Source: Odoribacter lunatus
GTDB lineage: Bacteria; Bacteroidota; Bacteroidia; Bacteroidales; Marinifilaceae
Assembly: GCF_943193135.1 (NCBI RefSeq)
Contig: NZ_CALPCZ010000003.1
Span: forward strand, 1-64,000
Length of the DNA stretch: 64,000 nt
Direction of reading: 5' to 3'
The translations under genes were made by a program, and so were the position numbers. Shown piece by piece: positions 1 to 8,428 of this stretch (within the stretch, counting starts at the first letter, position 1; each line of letters begins with the position of its first letter). The notes beneath the pieces are model-generated. The model was not told the DNA's origin and ran no database searches. It was given only the letters and a program-made list of their open reading frames with translations.

Positions 1-52
1 AATTTTGGGGGAATTTTTCTATCTGAAGTACAGGAAAAACAACTTAAAAAAG

Positions 53-77
53 GATATATGTTTTATAAGCATGTACC
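53..77 (+). repeat. Left inverted-repeat arm of invertible promoter 1
   Basis: A 25-bp site built as 11-bp half-site, 3-nt centre (TAT), 11-bp half-site. The inner half-site AAGCATGTACC is an exact reverse complement of the inner half of the right arm at 327-351, and the centres match when the right arm is read in reverse (ATA). The three mismatches against the other arm's first 24 bases all lie in the outer half. Read as a recombinase site. Confidence 0.85.
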
Positions 78-326
78 ATGTGTGCAAACAACTTTTTTCC
101 AGACGTTTATAAAGAAATAATTCTTGTCGGTTGTGTAAATATCGCTCTTTTTAAGAATTACTTTCTCGCACACGTTTTCGAAAACAAAAGTAGAATGAAT
201 TTCCAAAATAACAAAATAAAATCTTTCTTTTTTCATAAAAAATTAATAATCAATCTTTTATATACTCAAAATAATCCCCAATAAAATATTAAAAACTTAT
301 TTTCTTTTTTTCAACATGAAACTACA
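78..326. other. Invertible promoter segment 1 (249 bp), present orientation OFF
   Basis: AT-rich segment between the two inverted sites. Read on the minus strand, its central 90 bases closely resemble the plus strand of segment 3 (44317-44565), which has exactly the same length, so the two segments sit in opposite orientations relative to their susC genes. It carries a strong Bacteroidetes promoter pointing left, away from susC. The small open frame inside it (78-284) looks non-coding. Inference: an inversion would place the promoter upstream of susC at 505. Confidence 0.8.
185..215 (-). promoter_or_regulatory. Promoter inside invertible segment 1, pointing away from susC
   Basis: On the minus strand the sequence gives TTTG (215-212), exactly 19 nt, then TACTTTTG (192-185), a full match to the Bacteroidetes sigma-70 consensus TTTG and TAnnTTTG. 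As sequenced it directs transcription toward position 1. After inversion between the flanking repeats it would face susC. Confidence 0.8.
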
Positions 327-351
327 GGTACATGCTTATAAAGCAGGTATT
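327..351 (-). repeat. Right inverted-repeat arm of invertible promoter 1
   Basis: Partner of the site at 53-77. The inner half GGTACATGCTT, centre ATA and outer half AAGCAGGTATT follow in order. With the left arm it forms an inverted pair whose inner 14 bases are identical (64-77 against 327-340). The arm is itself nearly palindromic, as expected for binding of a recombinase dimer. Confidence 0.85.
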
Positions 352-428
352 TCATAAAAATGAAAACAAGTGAATAATGACGTGTGGTAGTGATGGATGA
401 TATGATTTTTAATTGACGATAATTGAAA

Positions 429-463
429 GATTGAGCTGGATTTTTATGGAGGTCCAATCAATC
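429..463 (+). promoter_or_regulatory. Conserved hairpin in the susC-1 leader
   Basis: GATTGA...TCAATC forms an outer stem and TGGA...TCCA an inner stem around a T-rich loop, 42 bases before the start codon. The matching leader at 44667-44702 keeps the fold with compensating changes in the inner stem (CCGGAT paired to ATCCGG), which supports an RNA structure rather than chance. Function unknown. Confidence 0.5.
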
Positions 464-504
464 GGATGTTATTGATATTAATTCTTAATTTTAAACATTT
501 TATT

Positions 505-3500
505 ATGACAAAACACTTAAAATTAGCAGGAATGCTATTTCTTTCTTTTTTCCTCTGTGTGGGCAACTATGCACAGGCAGAAAGAAGAACAGTTAGTACA
601 TCCTCTGAACAACGGACAGGGACATGTACCGGAGTGGTGAAAGACGCAGTGACAGGTGAAACGATTGTCGGGGCGGCAGTGTTAGTGAAAGGGACAACCA
701 ATGGAAATTCTACGGATTTTGACGGTAAGTTTTCCATTGATAATGTTCCGGTGGGAAGTACGCTAGTAGTTTCTTTTATGGGGTATCAAACCAAAGAGGT
801 GGTTTGGAACGGAGAAGTTTTGACGATTACCATAAAAGAAGATTCCAAAACTCTTGATGAGGTGGTAGTCGTAGGGTATGGTGTACAAAAAAAGGCAAAT
901 TTGACAGGTTCTGTTGCTTCTATTAATGCAGAAGCATTGGAATCCCGTTCAGTGGCCAGTGTATCGGCAGCTATGGCAGGAACTATGCCTGGCGTAACGG
1001 TTATTCAGACATCCGGAGCTCCGGGAGCACAAACCGGTTCTATCACTATTCGTGGTAAGAACTCCATCAACGCAGCCAGTCCGTTGGTCATCGTTGACGG
1101 TATTCCGGGATCTATGAACAATATTGATCCGCAGGAAATCGAATCCATTTCCGTCCTGAAAGATGCGGCTTCTTCTGCCATCTACGGTGTGCAGGCTGCC
1201 AACGGTGTTATTTTGATTACAACCAAGAAAGGTAAAAAAGGACAGAAGGCACGGGTGGATTATTCCGGTACGGTAACTTGGGCAAGCCCAACGGCCAAAT
1301 TGAAATTCCTGGGAGCTGCCGATTATGCGACGTTGTATAACGAGGCGACTCTCAATGAAGATCCGAATGCCGCCCTGCTTTATTCGCCTGAAGATATTGA
1401 GCTTTACCGCAACGGCAAAGACCCTATCGGTCATCCTAACACGGACTGGTATAATGAAGTGTTTAAAAAACATGCGATTGAGACTCAGCATAGTCTGTCT
1501 ATTTCCGGTGGTTCTGAAAATACAACGTACATGGCTTCATTGGCTTACTTGTATCAGGACGGTTTGTCTCAGGAAAAACAATACGAACGTTACAACGGAC
1601 GTATAAACATCGATTCCAAGGTTGCCAAATGGGTGAATTTAGGTGTCAATGCTTCCGCTTACCGTGGTTTGAATAGTGACGAATACGAAGGCTTTGGTTC
1701 CTTGATGCAGTATGTAAACCGAATTGCGCCTACCGCTCCGGTTTATGACTCTGAAGGCAATTACAATTATAACGGTTTACAAAATCCGGTGGCACAGCAA
1801 GGGCGTAGCGGTGAATTGCGACAATTGGACCAGCAGTTGAATGCGACGGCTTATCTCAATGTTACTCCGATTGAAGGTTTGAGTATCAAAGGGGTGTATT
1901 CATTAAGACATGACTACCGCGATTACCGTACGTTCAAGAAACATTTCAGTTATGGGACTTTCGATTCCGGAGACCGTGAAGGTGCTCATAACCACTACAA
2001 TTGGAATTGGTATACCAGCCAGTTGTTGATTAATTACAACAAAACAATCAACAAGCATTCTTTCGGTGTATTGGCTGGAGCAGAGCAGGTAAAATATACC
2101 TACCGTTATACTACTACGTCACGCAAAGGGGGTGGTAGCGATGAATTGACGGAATCGTTGAACACACTGGATGCTTCCTCTCAGAAAAACACGGATGGTG
2201 GCTATGAGACGGCTCGTCAGTCTTATTTCGGTCGTATCCAATATGACTACAATAACAAGTATCTTTTTGAGGCCAATCTGCGTGCTGATGCTTCTTCCCG
2301 TTTCCCGAAAGATAACCGTTGGGGATATTTCCCAGCACTCTCTGCAGGATGGAGGATTTCGGAGGAAGCATTTATCAAAGACAATGCCGACTGGTTAAGC
2401 AATTTGAAATTGCGTTTGGGCTGGGGTAAAACCGGTAATGAAGAGTTGAAAGACGATGATATTTATCCGGCGGTAGCTACGTATGCTTATGGAAAAACGA
2501 TGTTTGGCCATCAGCTCTATTCCACGGCTTACGAATCACGTTATGTGAATAACGAATTGCAATGGGCTACCGTTACCAATTACGAATTGGGTATTGAAGC
2601 CGGATTCTTGAACAATATGATCGGTTTCGAATTGTCTCTGTATAAAAAGAAAACCAACGATATGCTGCTTTACCTGCCGATCCAGGGGGTAATCGGTATG
2701 GAGGCTCCTGCCCAGAATGCAGGTAGTGTGGAAAACAGGGGATTTGATCTGAATATCTTCCACAACAAACGTATTAATAGCGATTTCAGTTATGCTGTTA
2801 ATTTTAATGTATCTTACTTGAAAAACGAAATTACCGACATGAAAGGTACTGAGGGTGAGGATCCAGACAATAAAAAGTACTGGCGTTTGGAAGGATATCC
2901 CATCGGCTCATTCTACGGTTACAAGGCAAACGGCTATTTCAATACAGCCGAAGAACTGGCGACACTTCCGAAACGTACCAGTTCGGACCAGGTGGGAGAT
3001 ATTAAATATGTGGATCTGGACAATAACAACAAGATTGATGCGGAAGACCGGACGGTTATCGGTAAGAATTTCCCGAGCTGGACTGGAGGTCTGAACGTGA
3101 CGCTGTTTTACAAGGAGTTTGATTTCTCCATGTTGTGGCAGGGAGCTTTTGACGTAGATGCTTATTATACGGGAGAAGCTTCGTATGCATTTTATAATAG
3201 CGGCAAGGTCCTGAAACGCCATTTGGACCGCTGGACACCGGAGCATCACAATGCCAGCTATCCCCGTTTGACCAAATCTACCCAGAACAACTTCGTAACC
3301 TCTTCTTTCTGGTTGGAAGATGCTTCATACGTGCGTTTGAAGAATATTTCACTGGGTTACAATTTGCCGAAAAGATGGTTGTCAAAAACCGGTATTGAAA
3401 AAGCAAAAATATATGTCGCCGGTGAAAACCTGCTGACTTTTTCCGGGCTGGAAGGATTGGATCCGGAATCCCCGTCCGATACCCGCGGAGCGTTCTACTC

Positions 3501-3543
3501 TAACGTGAAAAAAGTTTCCATCGGGTTAAAAGTTTCATTCTAA
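505..3543 (+). CDS. SusC/RagA-family TonB-dependent outer-membrane transporter (locus 1)
   Basis: Outer-membrane receptor that, with a SusD lipoprotein, imports oligosaccharides or peptides using TonB energy. About 1,012 residues. A signal peptide (MTKHLKLAGMLFLSFFLC) precedes a carboxypeptidase-regulatory-like domain (TGVVKDAVTGETIVGAAV), the conserved DEVVVVGYG stretch, a plug (ANGVILITTKKG) and a long beta-barrel ending in phenylalanine. An in-frame ATG exists at 466, but 505 is chosen because the same ATGACAAAACAC start and leader occur at 8859 and 44745. SusD follows after 15 bases. Transcription probably depends on the invertible promoter upstream, which faces the wrong way here, so the gene is likely silent in the sequenced state. 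Substrate not predictable from the sequence. Confidence 0.95.
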   Translation: MTKHLKLAGMLFLSFFLCVGNYAQAERRTVSTSSEQRTGTCTGVVKDAVTGETIVGAAVLVKGTTNGNSTDFDGKFSIDNVPVGSTLVVSFMGYQTKEVVWNGEVLTITIKEDSKTLDEVVVVGYGVQKKANLTGSVASINAEALESRSVASVSAAMAGTMPGVTVIQTSGAPGAQTGSITIRGKNSINAASPLVIVDGIPGSMNNIDPQEIESISVLKDAASSAIYGVQAANGVILITTKKGKKGQKARVDYSGTVTWASPTAKLKFLGAADYATLYNEATLNEDPNAALLYSPEDIELYRNGKDPIGHPNTDWYNEVFKKHAIETQHSLSISGGSENTTYMASLAYLYQDGLSQEKQYERYNGRINIDSKVAKWVNLGVNASAYRGLNSDEYEGFGSLMQYVNRIAPTAPVYDSEGNYNYNGLQNPVAQQGRSGELRQLDQQLNATAYLNVTPIEGLSIKGVYSLRHDYRDYRTFKKHFSYGTFDSGDREGAHNHYNWNWYTSQLLINYNKTINKHSFGVLAGAEQVKYTYRYTTTSRKGGGSDELTESLNTLDASSQKNTDGGYETARQSYFGRIQYDYNNKYLFEANLRADASSRFPKDNRWGYFPALSAGWRISEEAFIKDNADWLSNLKLRLGWGKTGNEELKDDDIYPAVATYAYGKTMFGHQLYSTAYESRYVNNELQWATVTNYELGIEAGFLNNMIGFELSLYKKKTNDMLLYLPIQGVIGMEAPAQNAGSVENRGFDLNIFHNKRINSDFSYAVNFNVSYLKNEITDMKGTEGEDPDNKKYWRLEGYPIGSFYGYKANGYFNTAEELATLPKRTSSDQVGDIKYVDLDNNNKIDAEDRTVIGKNFPSWTGGLNVTLFYKEFDFSMLWQGAFDVDAYYTGEASYAFYNSGKVLKRHLDRWTPEHHNASYPRLTKSTQNNFVTSSFWLEDASYVRLKNISLGYNLPKRWLSKTGIEKAKIYVAGENLLTFSGLEGLDPESPSDTRGAFYSNVKKVSIGLKVSF

Positions 3544-3558
3544 ATTTCTTAACTTATA

Positions 3559-5196
3559 ATGAATATGAAAAAATATTTAATTATTATAACAGCAGCGTTG
3601 CTGACAGGATTGACCTCTTGTGTCGACCTGGATCTCTATCCATTGGAAGAGCTTTCGGATGGCAGTTTTTGGAAAACGGCCAAAGATGCCGAAATGGCTG
3701 TTTCCGATCTTTATCCTTCACTTCCTTATTGGGTTGTTGATGAAGATATTAATTCTGATAACGCCGTGCATGGAATCAAGTGGGCTGCCGGTAATGTTTC
3801 AAAAGGAATCTATGATCCGTTGGATTTTAGTTGGAGTGGAACTTACACTGTAATTCGTCAGACGAATTTGATTTTAAGTAAAATTGATGAAATTCCGGAT
3901 TACAATCAGGAAGACAAAGAAAAAGTACTTGGTCAGACTTATTTCTTCCGGGCTTTCCATTATTTTGATTTGATTCGTTCGTTTGGAGATGTTCCATACA
4001 TCGCTAAACCTCTGACGCTTGCAGATCAGGCCGGTGTTACCCGTACTCCGAGAGAAGAAGTGTATGCCAAAATGATGGACGATTTCGACAGGGCCATCGC
4101 TTATTTGCCGGTCAGCTGGCCGTCTTCTCAATACGGACGTATTACAAAAGGTGCTGCATACGCGATGAAAGCCCGTGCGGCGTTGTACTATGGCAATTGG
4201 CAGGTTGCTGCCGATAATGCCAAAGCTGTCATGGATTTGGGTGTGTATAGTTTGTATGACCAGAATAATACCGGAAAATATGCGGAATTGTTTTGGGAAA
4301 AAACAGACGGATGCGATGAGTTTATTTTGGTGAGACAATTTAAACCGAATGAAAATGATTGGGGGCTGATCGGTTGGGAATGTTTCCCCACGTTAGGCTG
4401 GGGTGGTATCAATCCTACGCAAAGTTTGGTAGATGCTTTTGAAGACATTGATGGAGCACCGATTGCTCAATCAACTGTTTATGATGCAAAGAAGCCGTTT
4501 GAAAACCGGGATCCCCGTCTGGAAGTGAATGTATTGCATGATGGAGAAACCATGTATGGAAAGACGATAAAAGTGGCTCCGCTAAAATCCAGCGGCAACA
4601 CAGGTATCGGTCAGCACGGAGATGCAACGGCAACCGGTTATTATCAGCAAAAATGGCTTGACCCGTCTATCGACCCGCAATCTACTGGTTGGAGTATGGG
4701 AAAAGATGCAGTGGAAATCCGCTATGCAGAGGTGCTTTTAACTTATGCTGAAGCTTTGAATGAAATTTCACCGTTGGCAAACGATGCTTTTGATGCTGTG
4801 AACCAGGTACGCCGTCGTGTCGGTATGCCCGAACTGCAAAATACAAATGCTAGCTTGCCGACATATTGCGCAACACAGGATGATTTGCGTCAGCGCATCC
4901 GCAATGAATGGCGAGTGGAATTTGCCTTGGAGGGCGGAAAACGCCAGTGGGATATCCGTCGTTGGGGAATAGCAGAACAGGTATTGAACGAACCGTTCCG
5001 CGGATTAAGATACAAATTAGTTAAGGACTCTCTGAATGCTCAGAAGGGCGACAATAATATGATTTGTATTCTGTATGAAGGAGATGAAATTATCGTAGCC
5101 GGCTACGGTGGTTATGAACCGCATAATTATGTGTATCCGGTTCCGCAAGAAGAACGAGATCTAAATCCGAATCTCACACAAAATCCAGGATATTAA
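3559..5196 (+). CDS. SusD/RagB-family nutrient-binding lipoprotein (locus 1)
   Basis: Surface lipoprotein that caps the SusC barrel and binds the ligand. 545 residues, the usual length. The lipobox is LTSC near residue 21 (MNMKKYLIIITAALLTGLTSC), followed by the typical start VDLDLYPLEELSDGSFWKT. TPR-like helices run through the middle, and the end carries the family hallmarks (YAEVLLTYAEALNE, RNEWRVEFALEGGKRQWDIRRWG, final LNPNLTQNPGY). Translation could start at 3559 or 3565. Same operon as the SusC at 505. A strong hairpin after the gene probably reduces expression of the two genes that follow. Confidence 0.95.
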   Translation: MNMKKYLIIITAALLTGLTSCVDLDLYPLEELSDGSFWKTAKDAEMAVSDLYPSLPYWVVDEDINSDNAVHGIKWAAGNVSKGIYDPLDFSWSGTYTVIRQTNLILSKIDEIPDYNQEDKEKVLGQTYFFRAFHYFDLIRSFGDVPYIAKPLTLADQAGVTRTPREEVYAKMMDDFDRAIAYLPVSWPSSQYGRITKGAAYAMKARAALYYGNWQVAADNAKAVMDLGVYSLYDQNNTGKYAELFWEKTDGCDEFILVRQFKPNENDWGLIGWECFPTLGWGGINPTQSLVDAFEDIDGAPIAQSTVYDAKKPFENRDPRLEVNVLHDGETMYGKTIKVAPLKSSGNTGIGQHGDATATGYYQQKWLDPSIDPQSTGWSMGKDAVEIRYAEVLLTYAEALNEISPLANDAFDAVNQVRRRVGMPELQNTNASLPTYCATQDDLRQRIRNEWRVEFALEGGKRQWDIRRWGIAEQVLNEPFRGLRYKLVKDSLNAQKGDNNMICILYEGDEIIVAGYGGYEPHNYVYPVPQEERDLNPNLTQNPGY

Positions 5197-5221
5197 TATT
5201 TTGTCATAACTATATTAATAG

Positions 5222-5266
5222 CAGGGGGGCATCAGCTTTTGGGCAAATGCCCCCCCTGTTTGCTTT
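5222..5266 (+). terminator. Hairpin between susD-1 and the downstream pair (terminator or attenuator)
   Basis: CAGGGGGGCAT (5222-5232) pairs with ATGCCCCCCCTG (5247-5258) and is followed by TTTGCTTTT. It ends 13 bases before the next start codon. A comparable hairpin sits at the same place in locus 3 (49495-49522), so partial termination after SusCD looks like a shared feature. Confidence 0.7.
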
Positions 5267-5278
5267 TAATTCCTGTTT

Positions 5279-6754
5279 ATGAAACGATTGCATTACATCC
5301 TTTGGGGCTTTTTGTTTTTGCTTTACTTTTTCTGTTATTACAGTGTGCTTTCTCATGTGCTTTTTTATCATGAACAGCATCATCTTTTTCTTTTTTCCTG
5401 GGATTATTTTTGGCGAAGTGTTGCTTCGGAAGGTATTATAAGCTATCTGACTGATTTTATCATCCAATTTTTTTATATTCCGGAATTGGGTAGTGGATTG
5501 CTGGCTCTGATCATAGCATCAGTTTATCCGTTATGCTATCAGATTGTTCGGAAAATTTTAGGATGGAACGACCTGTTACAACTTTCTGTAATTCCCTCAT
5601 TGGGATTATTTTTTTATACTCTGTCTGCCGACCGGGCGTTGACACTTGTAACAGGTTGTTTTTTAACGCTGCTTTTCCTGTATCTACTGCTTGTGTTTGT
5701 ACAACAGTACTGGAAAATTTTTCCACTTTTTAAAATAAAATATACGATACGTCAATCGGTACGTATAGGTTTAACCTTATGCTTTCTGGCCGGATATGCC
5801 GGTTTCGGTTACCGCTATTTTGTCCGGAATTATAAACGGAGCGAACGTATCATGTTGAAAGCAGAACAATACGTTAAATCCAAAGAATGGGATAAAGTAT
5901 TGACTTATACATCCCGTTATTGGAAAAGCGGACGCACGAATCAATTGATTGCTTATTTTCACCATTTGGCATTATATCATACAGGACAGCTTTCCTATCG
6001 GTTATTTGATTTTCCGCAGGTATTGGGGGTTAAAAGCCTTTACTTCCCCTGGAATAGCGATAGTCGGGAAAGTGAATATGGTCATTTCCTCTATGAAGAG
6101 TTAGGTTATATCAATGAAGCACAACGCTGGGAGTTTGAGGCGATGGTTGTGTGGGGAGAAACCGCTCCCCATTTGCTCAACCTTGCTCGCTACAATATTT
6201 TGAACGGGCGCCCTCGGGTTGCTCAACATTTTATCAATAAATTAAAGCTATCACTTTTCTATTACAAGGAGGCATTGGAACTTGAAAAACAATTGAATGG
6301 CACGCAATTGCCCGATATGCGGGATGTTTTGGCAGACGTGCAGGAACAACCGGCACGCTTTGCCAACGTATTGAATATCGGACCGGAATTGGAGTATCTG
6401 TGCCAACATGATACGACACACCGGATGGCTTTTGAATACCTAATGAGCTATTTATTGTTGAGTAATCATATTCCCCGCTTCGTGAAAAACCTGAAAGAAT
6501 TCCGCTATTTGGCACCGACACCTCTTCCGCCGGCGTATGAAGAGGCTCTGTATATTTATAAATTAGGAGTAAGTGAAGAGGAATTTTCCCGCAGCGGTTT
6601 TATGGTCAGCCCCGAAACAGAACGCCGTTTTAAACGTTATTATGCACTGGCTCAAGGTAAGAAGACACAGGCCTTGCAAGCAGAATTCGGCAAAACTTAT
6701 TGGTTTTACCTCAACTATATAAGCCCATACGGCAGTAAAGTAGTTACTCGATAA
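5279..6754 (+). CDS. DUF6057-like membrane protein (locus 1)
   Basis: No biochemical function is known to me; the family name is from memory. 491 residues. The N-terminal 190 or so hold several hydrophobic membrane segments (FLFLLYFFCYYSVL, LLFLYLLLVFV, IGLTLCFLAGYAGF). The remaining 300 residues are soluble and helical, with TPR-like character (QYVKSKEWDKVLTYTSRYW, HFINKLKLSLFYYKEALEL) and end in KTYWFYLNYISPYG. The gene at 49537 is a diverged paralogue with the same layout and a matching TYWFYLMFV end, again behind a SusD gene and before a CxxCH propeller lipoprotein. Context suggests a role tied to the SusCD system or its cargo. Confidence 0.8.
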   Translation: MKRLHYILWGFLFLLYFFCYYSVLSHVLFYHEQHHLFLFSWDYFWRSVASEGIISYLTDFIIQFFYIPELGSGLLALIIASVYPLCYQIVRKILGWNDLLQLSVIPSLGLFFYTLSADRALTLVTGCFLTLLFLYLLLVFVQQYWKIFPLFKIKYTIRQSVRIGLTLCFLAGYAGFGYRYFVRNYKRSERIMLKAEQYVKSKEWDKVLTYTSRYWKSGRTNQLIAYFHHLALYHTGQLSYRLFDFPQVLGVKSLYFPWNSDSRESEYGHFLYEELGYINEAQRWEFEAMVVWGETAPHLLNLARYNILNGRPRVAQHFINKLKLSLFYYKEALELEKQLNGTQLPDMRDVLADVQEQPARFANVLNIGPELEYLCQHDTTHRMAFEYLMSYLLLSNHIPRFVKNLKEFRYLAPTPLPPAYEEALYIYKLGVSEEEFSRSGFMVSPETERRFKRYYALAQGKKTQALQAEFGKTYWFYLNYISPYGSKVVTR

Positions 6755-6766
6755 AAAGAAAATGAA

Positions 6767-8203
6767 ATGAATATACGTTATTGGATTATTTGTCTGCTTT
6801 TTTGCATATATAGCTGTAGTTCCTATCATCAACCGGATAACAGATTGGAAACGCCTCCTGCAATTTATCCGGATTACAGTGCTGTGACTTTTCCACCCAA
6901 TATAGCCCCGCCCAATTTCGTAATTTTGGAAAAAGCTGAAGCCTATCAGACGGAAATTGGAATAAAAAATGAACCCGGAGAGATACTGATTCATCATTCG
7001 GAATCTTTGGTGCGAATCCCGGAGAAACAATGGAAGGCCTTGCTTAGAAAGGCTGTAGGAAAGGAAATTTATTTCCGGATTGCGTTGTGCAAAGATAATA
7101 TATGGACAGAATATGCGGCTATTGAGAATAAGGTGTCTGCACATCCCCTAGACCCTTATTTAGTCTATCGTCTTCTTTATCCCGGTTATGAATTATGGAA
7201 TGAAATGGGAATTTATCAACGGGATTTGACCAATTATAAGCAAACGCCGGTGGCGGAGAATAGAAATTTCGGAAAGCAATGTATCAACTGTCATACATTC
7301 AATCAAAATTCACCGGATAATATGATGGTACATGTGCGGGGAAAGCAGGGAGGAACGTTGATTTATCGTGATGGAAAAGTGGAAAAAGTAAATCCGAAAC
7401 CCCAAGGTCATAAATATGGGGCAACCTATCCGGCATGGCATCCTTCGGGAAAGTACATCGCTTTTTCTGCCAATGAGATACAACAGTTTTTCCATGCTTC
7501 AGGGCAAAAACCGATAGAAGTGTCGGATTTGGGAGCAGACCTGATAATTTATGACGTGGAGAAACATCAGGCGTATACGGATTCATTGCTGAGCGGAGAT
7601 TCGTATATGGAAACTTTTCCGACTTGGTCACCCGATGGCAGAACTCTCTATTTTTGCCGGGCACAAGGTTATCGGCAAGGGATGCCATTTGATAGTATTC
7701 GTTATGACCTTTATCGGATTCAGTTTGATGTGGAAACCCAAAAACTGCATAAGCTTGAATGTGTGTACCAGGCCTCTGCTTCCGGGCATTCCGTTTCTTT
7801 CCCCCGAATTTCTCCCGATGGCAAGTGGCTGATGTTTACCCAATCGGATTACGGAAATTTTTCTATCTGGCATCCGGAAAGCGATTTATTTTTGCTTAAT
7901 CTGACTAACGGGGAAATAAGGAATTGTGAAGAAGTAAACAGCAACGAAGTAGAAAGTTTTCATACCTGGTCTTCGACAGGATATTGGTTTGTATTCAGCA
8001 GCAAACGTTTGGATGGATTGTGGGCGCGTCCTTATTTAGCAGCATTTGATCCGGAAACCGGAGAAATAGCTAAACCTTTTTTATTGCCTCAAAAAGATCC
8101 TCGCTTTTACGATACTTTTACCTATACTTTCAATCTTCCTGAATTATTAAAAGAACCAATTAAAAACGGTAAGCTATTTATTGAAACTATTGTGGAAAAA
8201 TGA
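6767..8203 (+). CDS. PD40/TolB-type beta-propeller lipoprotein with a CxxCH motif (locus 1)
   Basis: 478 residues, probably a lipoprotein (lipobox near LFCIYSCSS, residues 10-19). After about 140 residues comes QCINCHTF, a CxxCH motif of the type that binds haem c, and then PD40 propeller repeats (YPAWHPSGKYIAFSA, FPTWSPDGRTLYFCRA, FPRISPDGKWLMFTQ, SFHTWSSTGYWFVFSS). The start ATG lies 10 bases after the DUF6057-like stop, so the two are co-transcribed. A paralogue at 51259 keeps the CxxCH and the propeller. Single-haem cytochrome is an inference; a zinc or disulfide role for the two cysteines cannot be excluded. Confidence 0.8.
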   Translation: MNIRYWIICLLFCIYSCSSYHQPDNRLETPPAIYPDYSAVTFPPNIAPPNFVILEKAEAYQTEIGIKNEPGEILIHHSESLVRIPEKQWKALLRKAVGKEIYFRIALCKDNIWTEYAAIENKVSAHPLDPYLVYRLLYPGYELWNEMGIYQRDLTNYKQTPVAENRNFGKQCINCHTFNQNSPDNMMVHVRGKQGGTLIYRDGKVEKVNPKPQGHKYGATYPAWHPSGKYIAFSANEIQQFFHASGQKPIEVSDLGADLIIYDVEKHQAYTDSLLSGDSYMETFPTWSPDGRTLYFCRAQGYRQGMPFDSIRYDLYRIQFDVETQKLHKLECVYQASASGHSVSFPRISPDGKWLMFTQSDYGNFSIWHPESDLFLLNLTNGEIRNCEEVNSNEVESFHTWSSTGYWFVFSSKRLDGLWARPYLAAFDPETGEIAKPFLLPQKDPRFYDTFTYTFNLPELLKEPIKNGKLFIETIVEK

Positions 8204-8253
8204 TGTTTCGTTGATATTGATGTTTATCGTTTGTTTTTTACTTGTTCTCATAG

Positions 8254-8299
8254 AAAATGAGCCCTAAAGGTTAGATAAAAACTTTTAGGGCTCATTTTA
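8254..8299 (+). terminator. Rho-independent terminator after locus 1
   Basis: A 15-bp perfect stem, AAAATGAGCCCTAAA (8254-8268) with TTTAGGGCTCATTTT (8284-8298). It closes the locus 1 transcript and would also stop leftward transcription from the OFF-facing promoter of segment 2. Confidence 0.85.
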
Positions 8300-8403
8300 G
8301 GCCGTCGTGTTTTCTTTTACAACTTTCATAGTTTATTGCTGTCGTATTTTGAGAGAGAATTTATTTATCTGGCTGAAATACAGAAAAGAATAGTTTTGAA
8401 AAA

Positions 8404-8428
8404 GGATATATGTTTGGTAAGCAGGTAT
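8404..8428 (+). repeat. Left inverted-repeat arm of invertible promoter 2
   Basis: 25-bp arm matching the reverse complement of 8681-8705 at 22 of 25 positions. The centre is GGT, between TTT and AAGCAGGTAT. The bases just outside (8369-8403) resemble those outside the left arm of locus 1 (TATCTG, then TACAG, then AAAAAGGATATATG), so even the flank is conserved. Confidence 0.85.

Noticed and set aside
78-284. 68-residue open frame at the left end
   Set aside because: It lies wholly inside the invertible promoter segment, has no conserved counterpart in segment 3, and its composition is that of AT-rich non-coding DNA.
466-504. Upstream start of susC-1
   Set aside because: The extra residues are leader DNA conserved as non-coding sequence in loci 2 and 3; the shared start is at 505.
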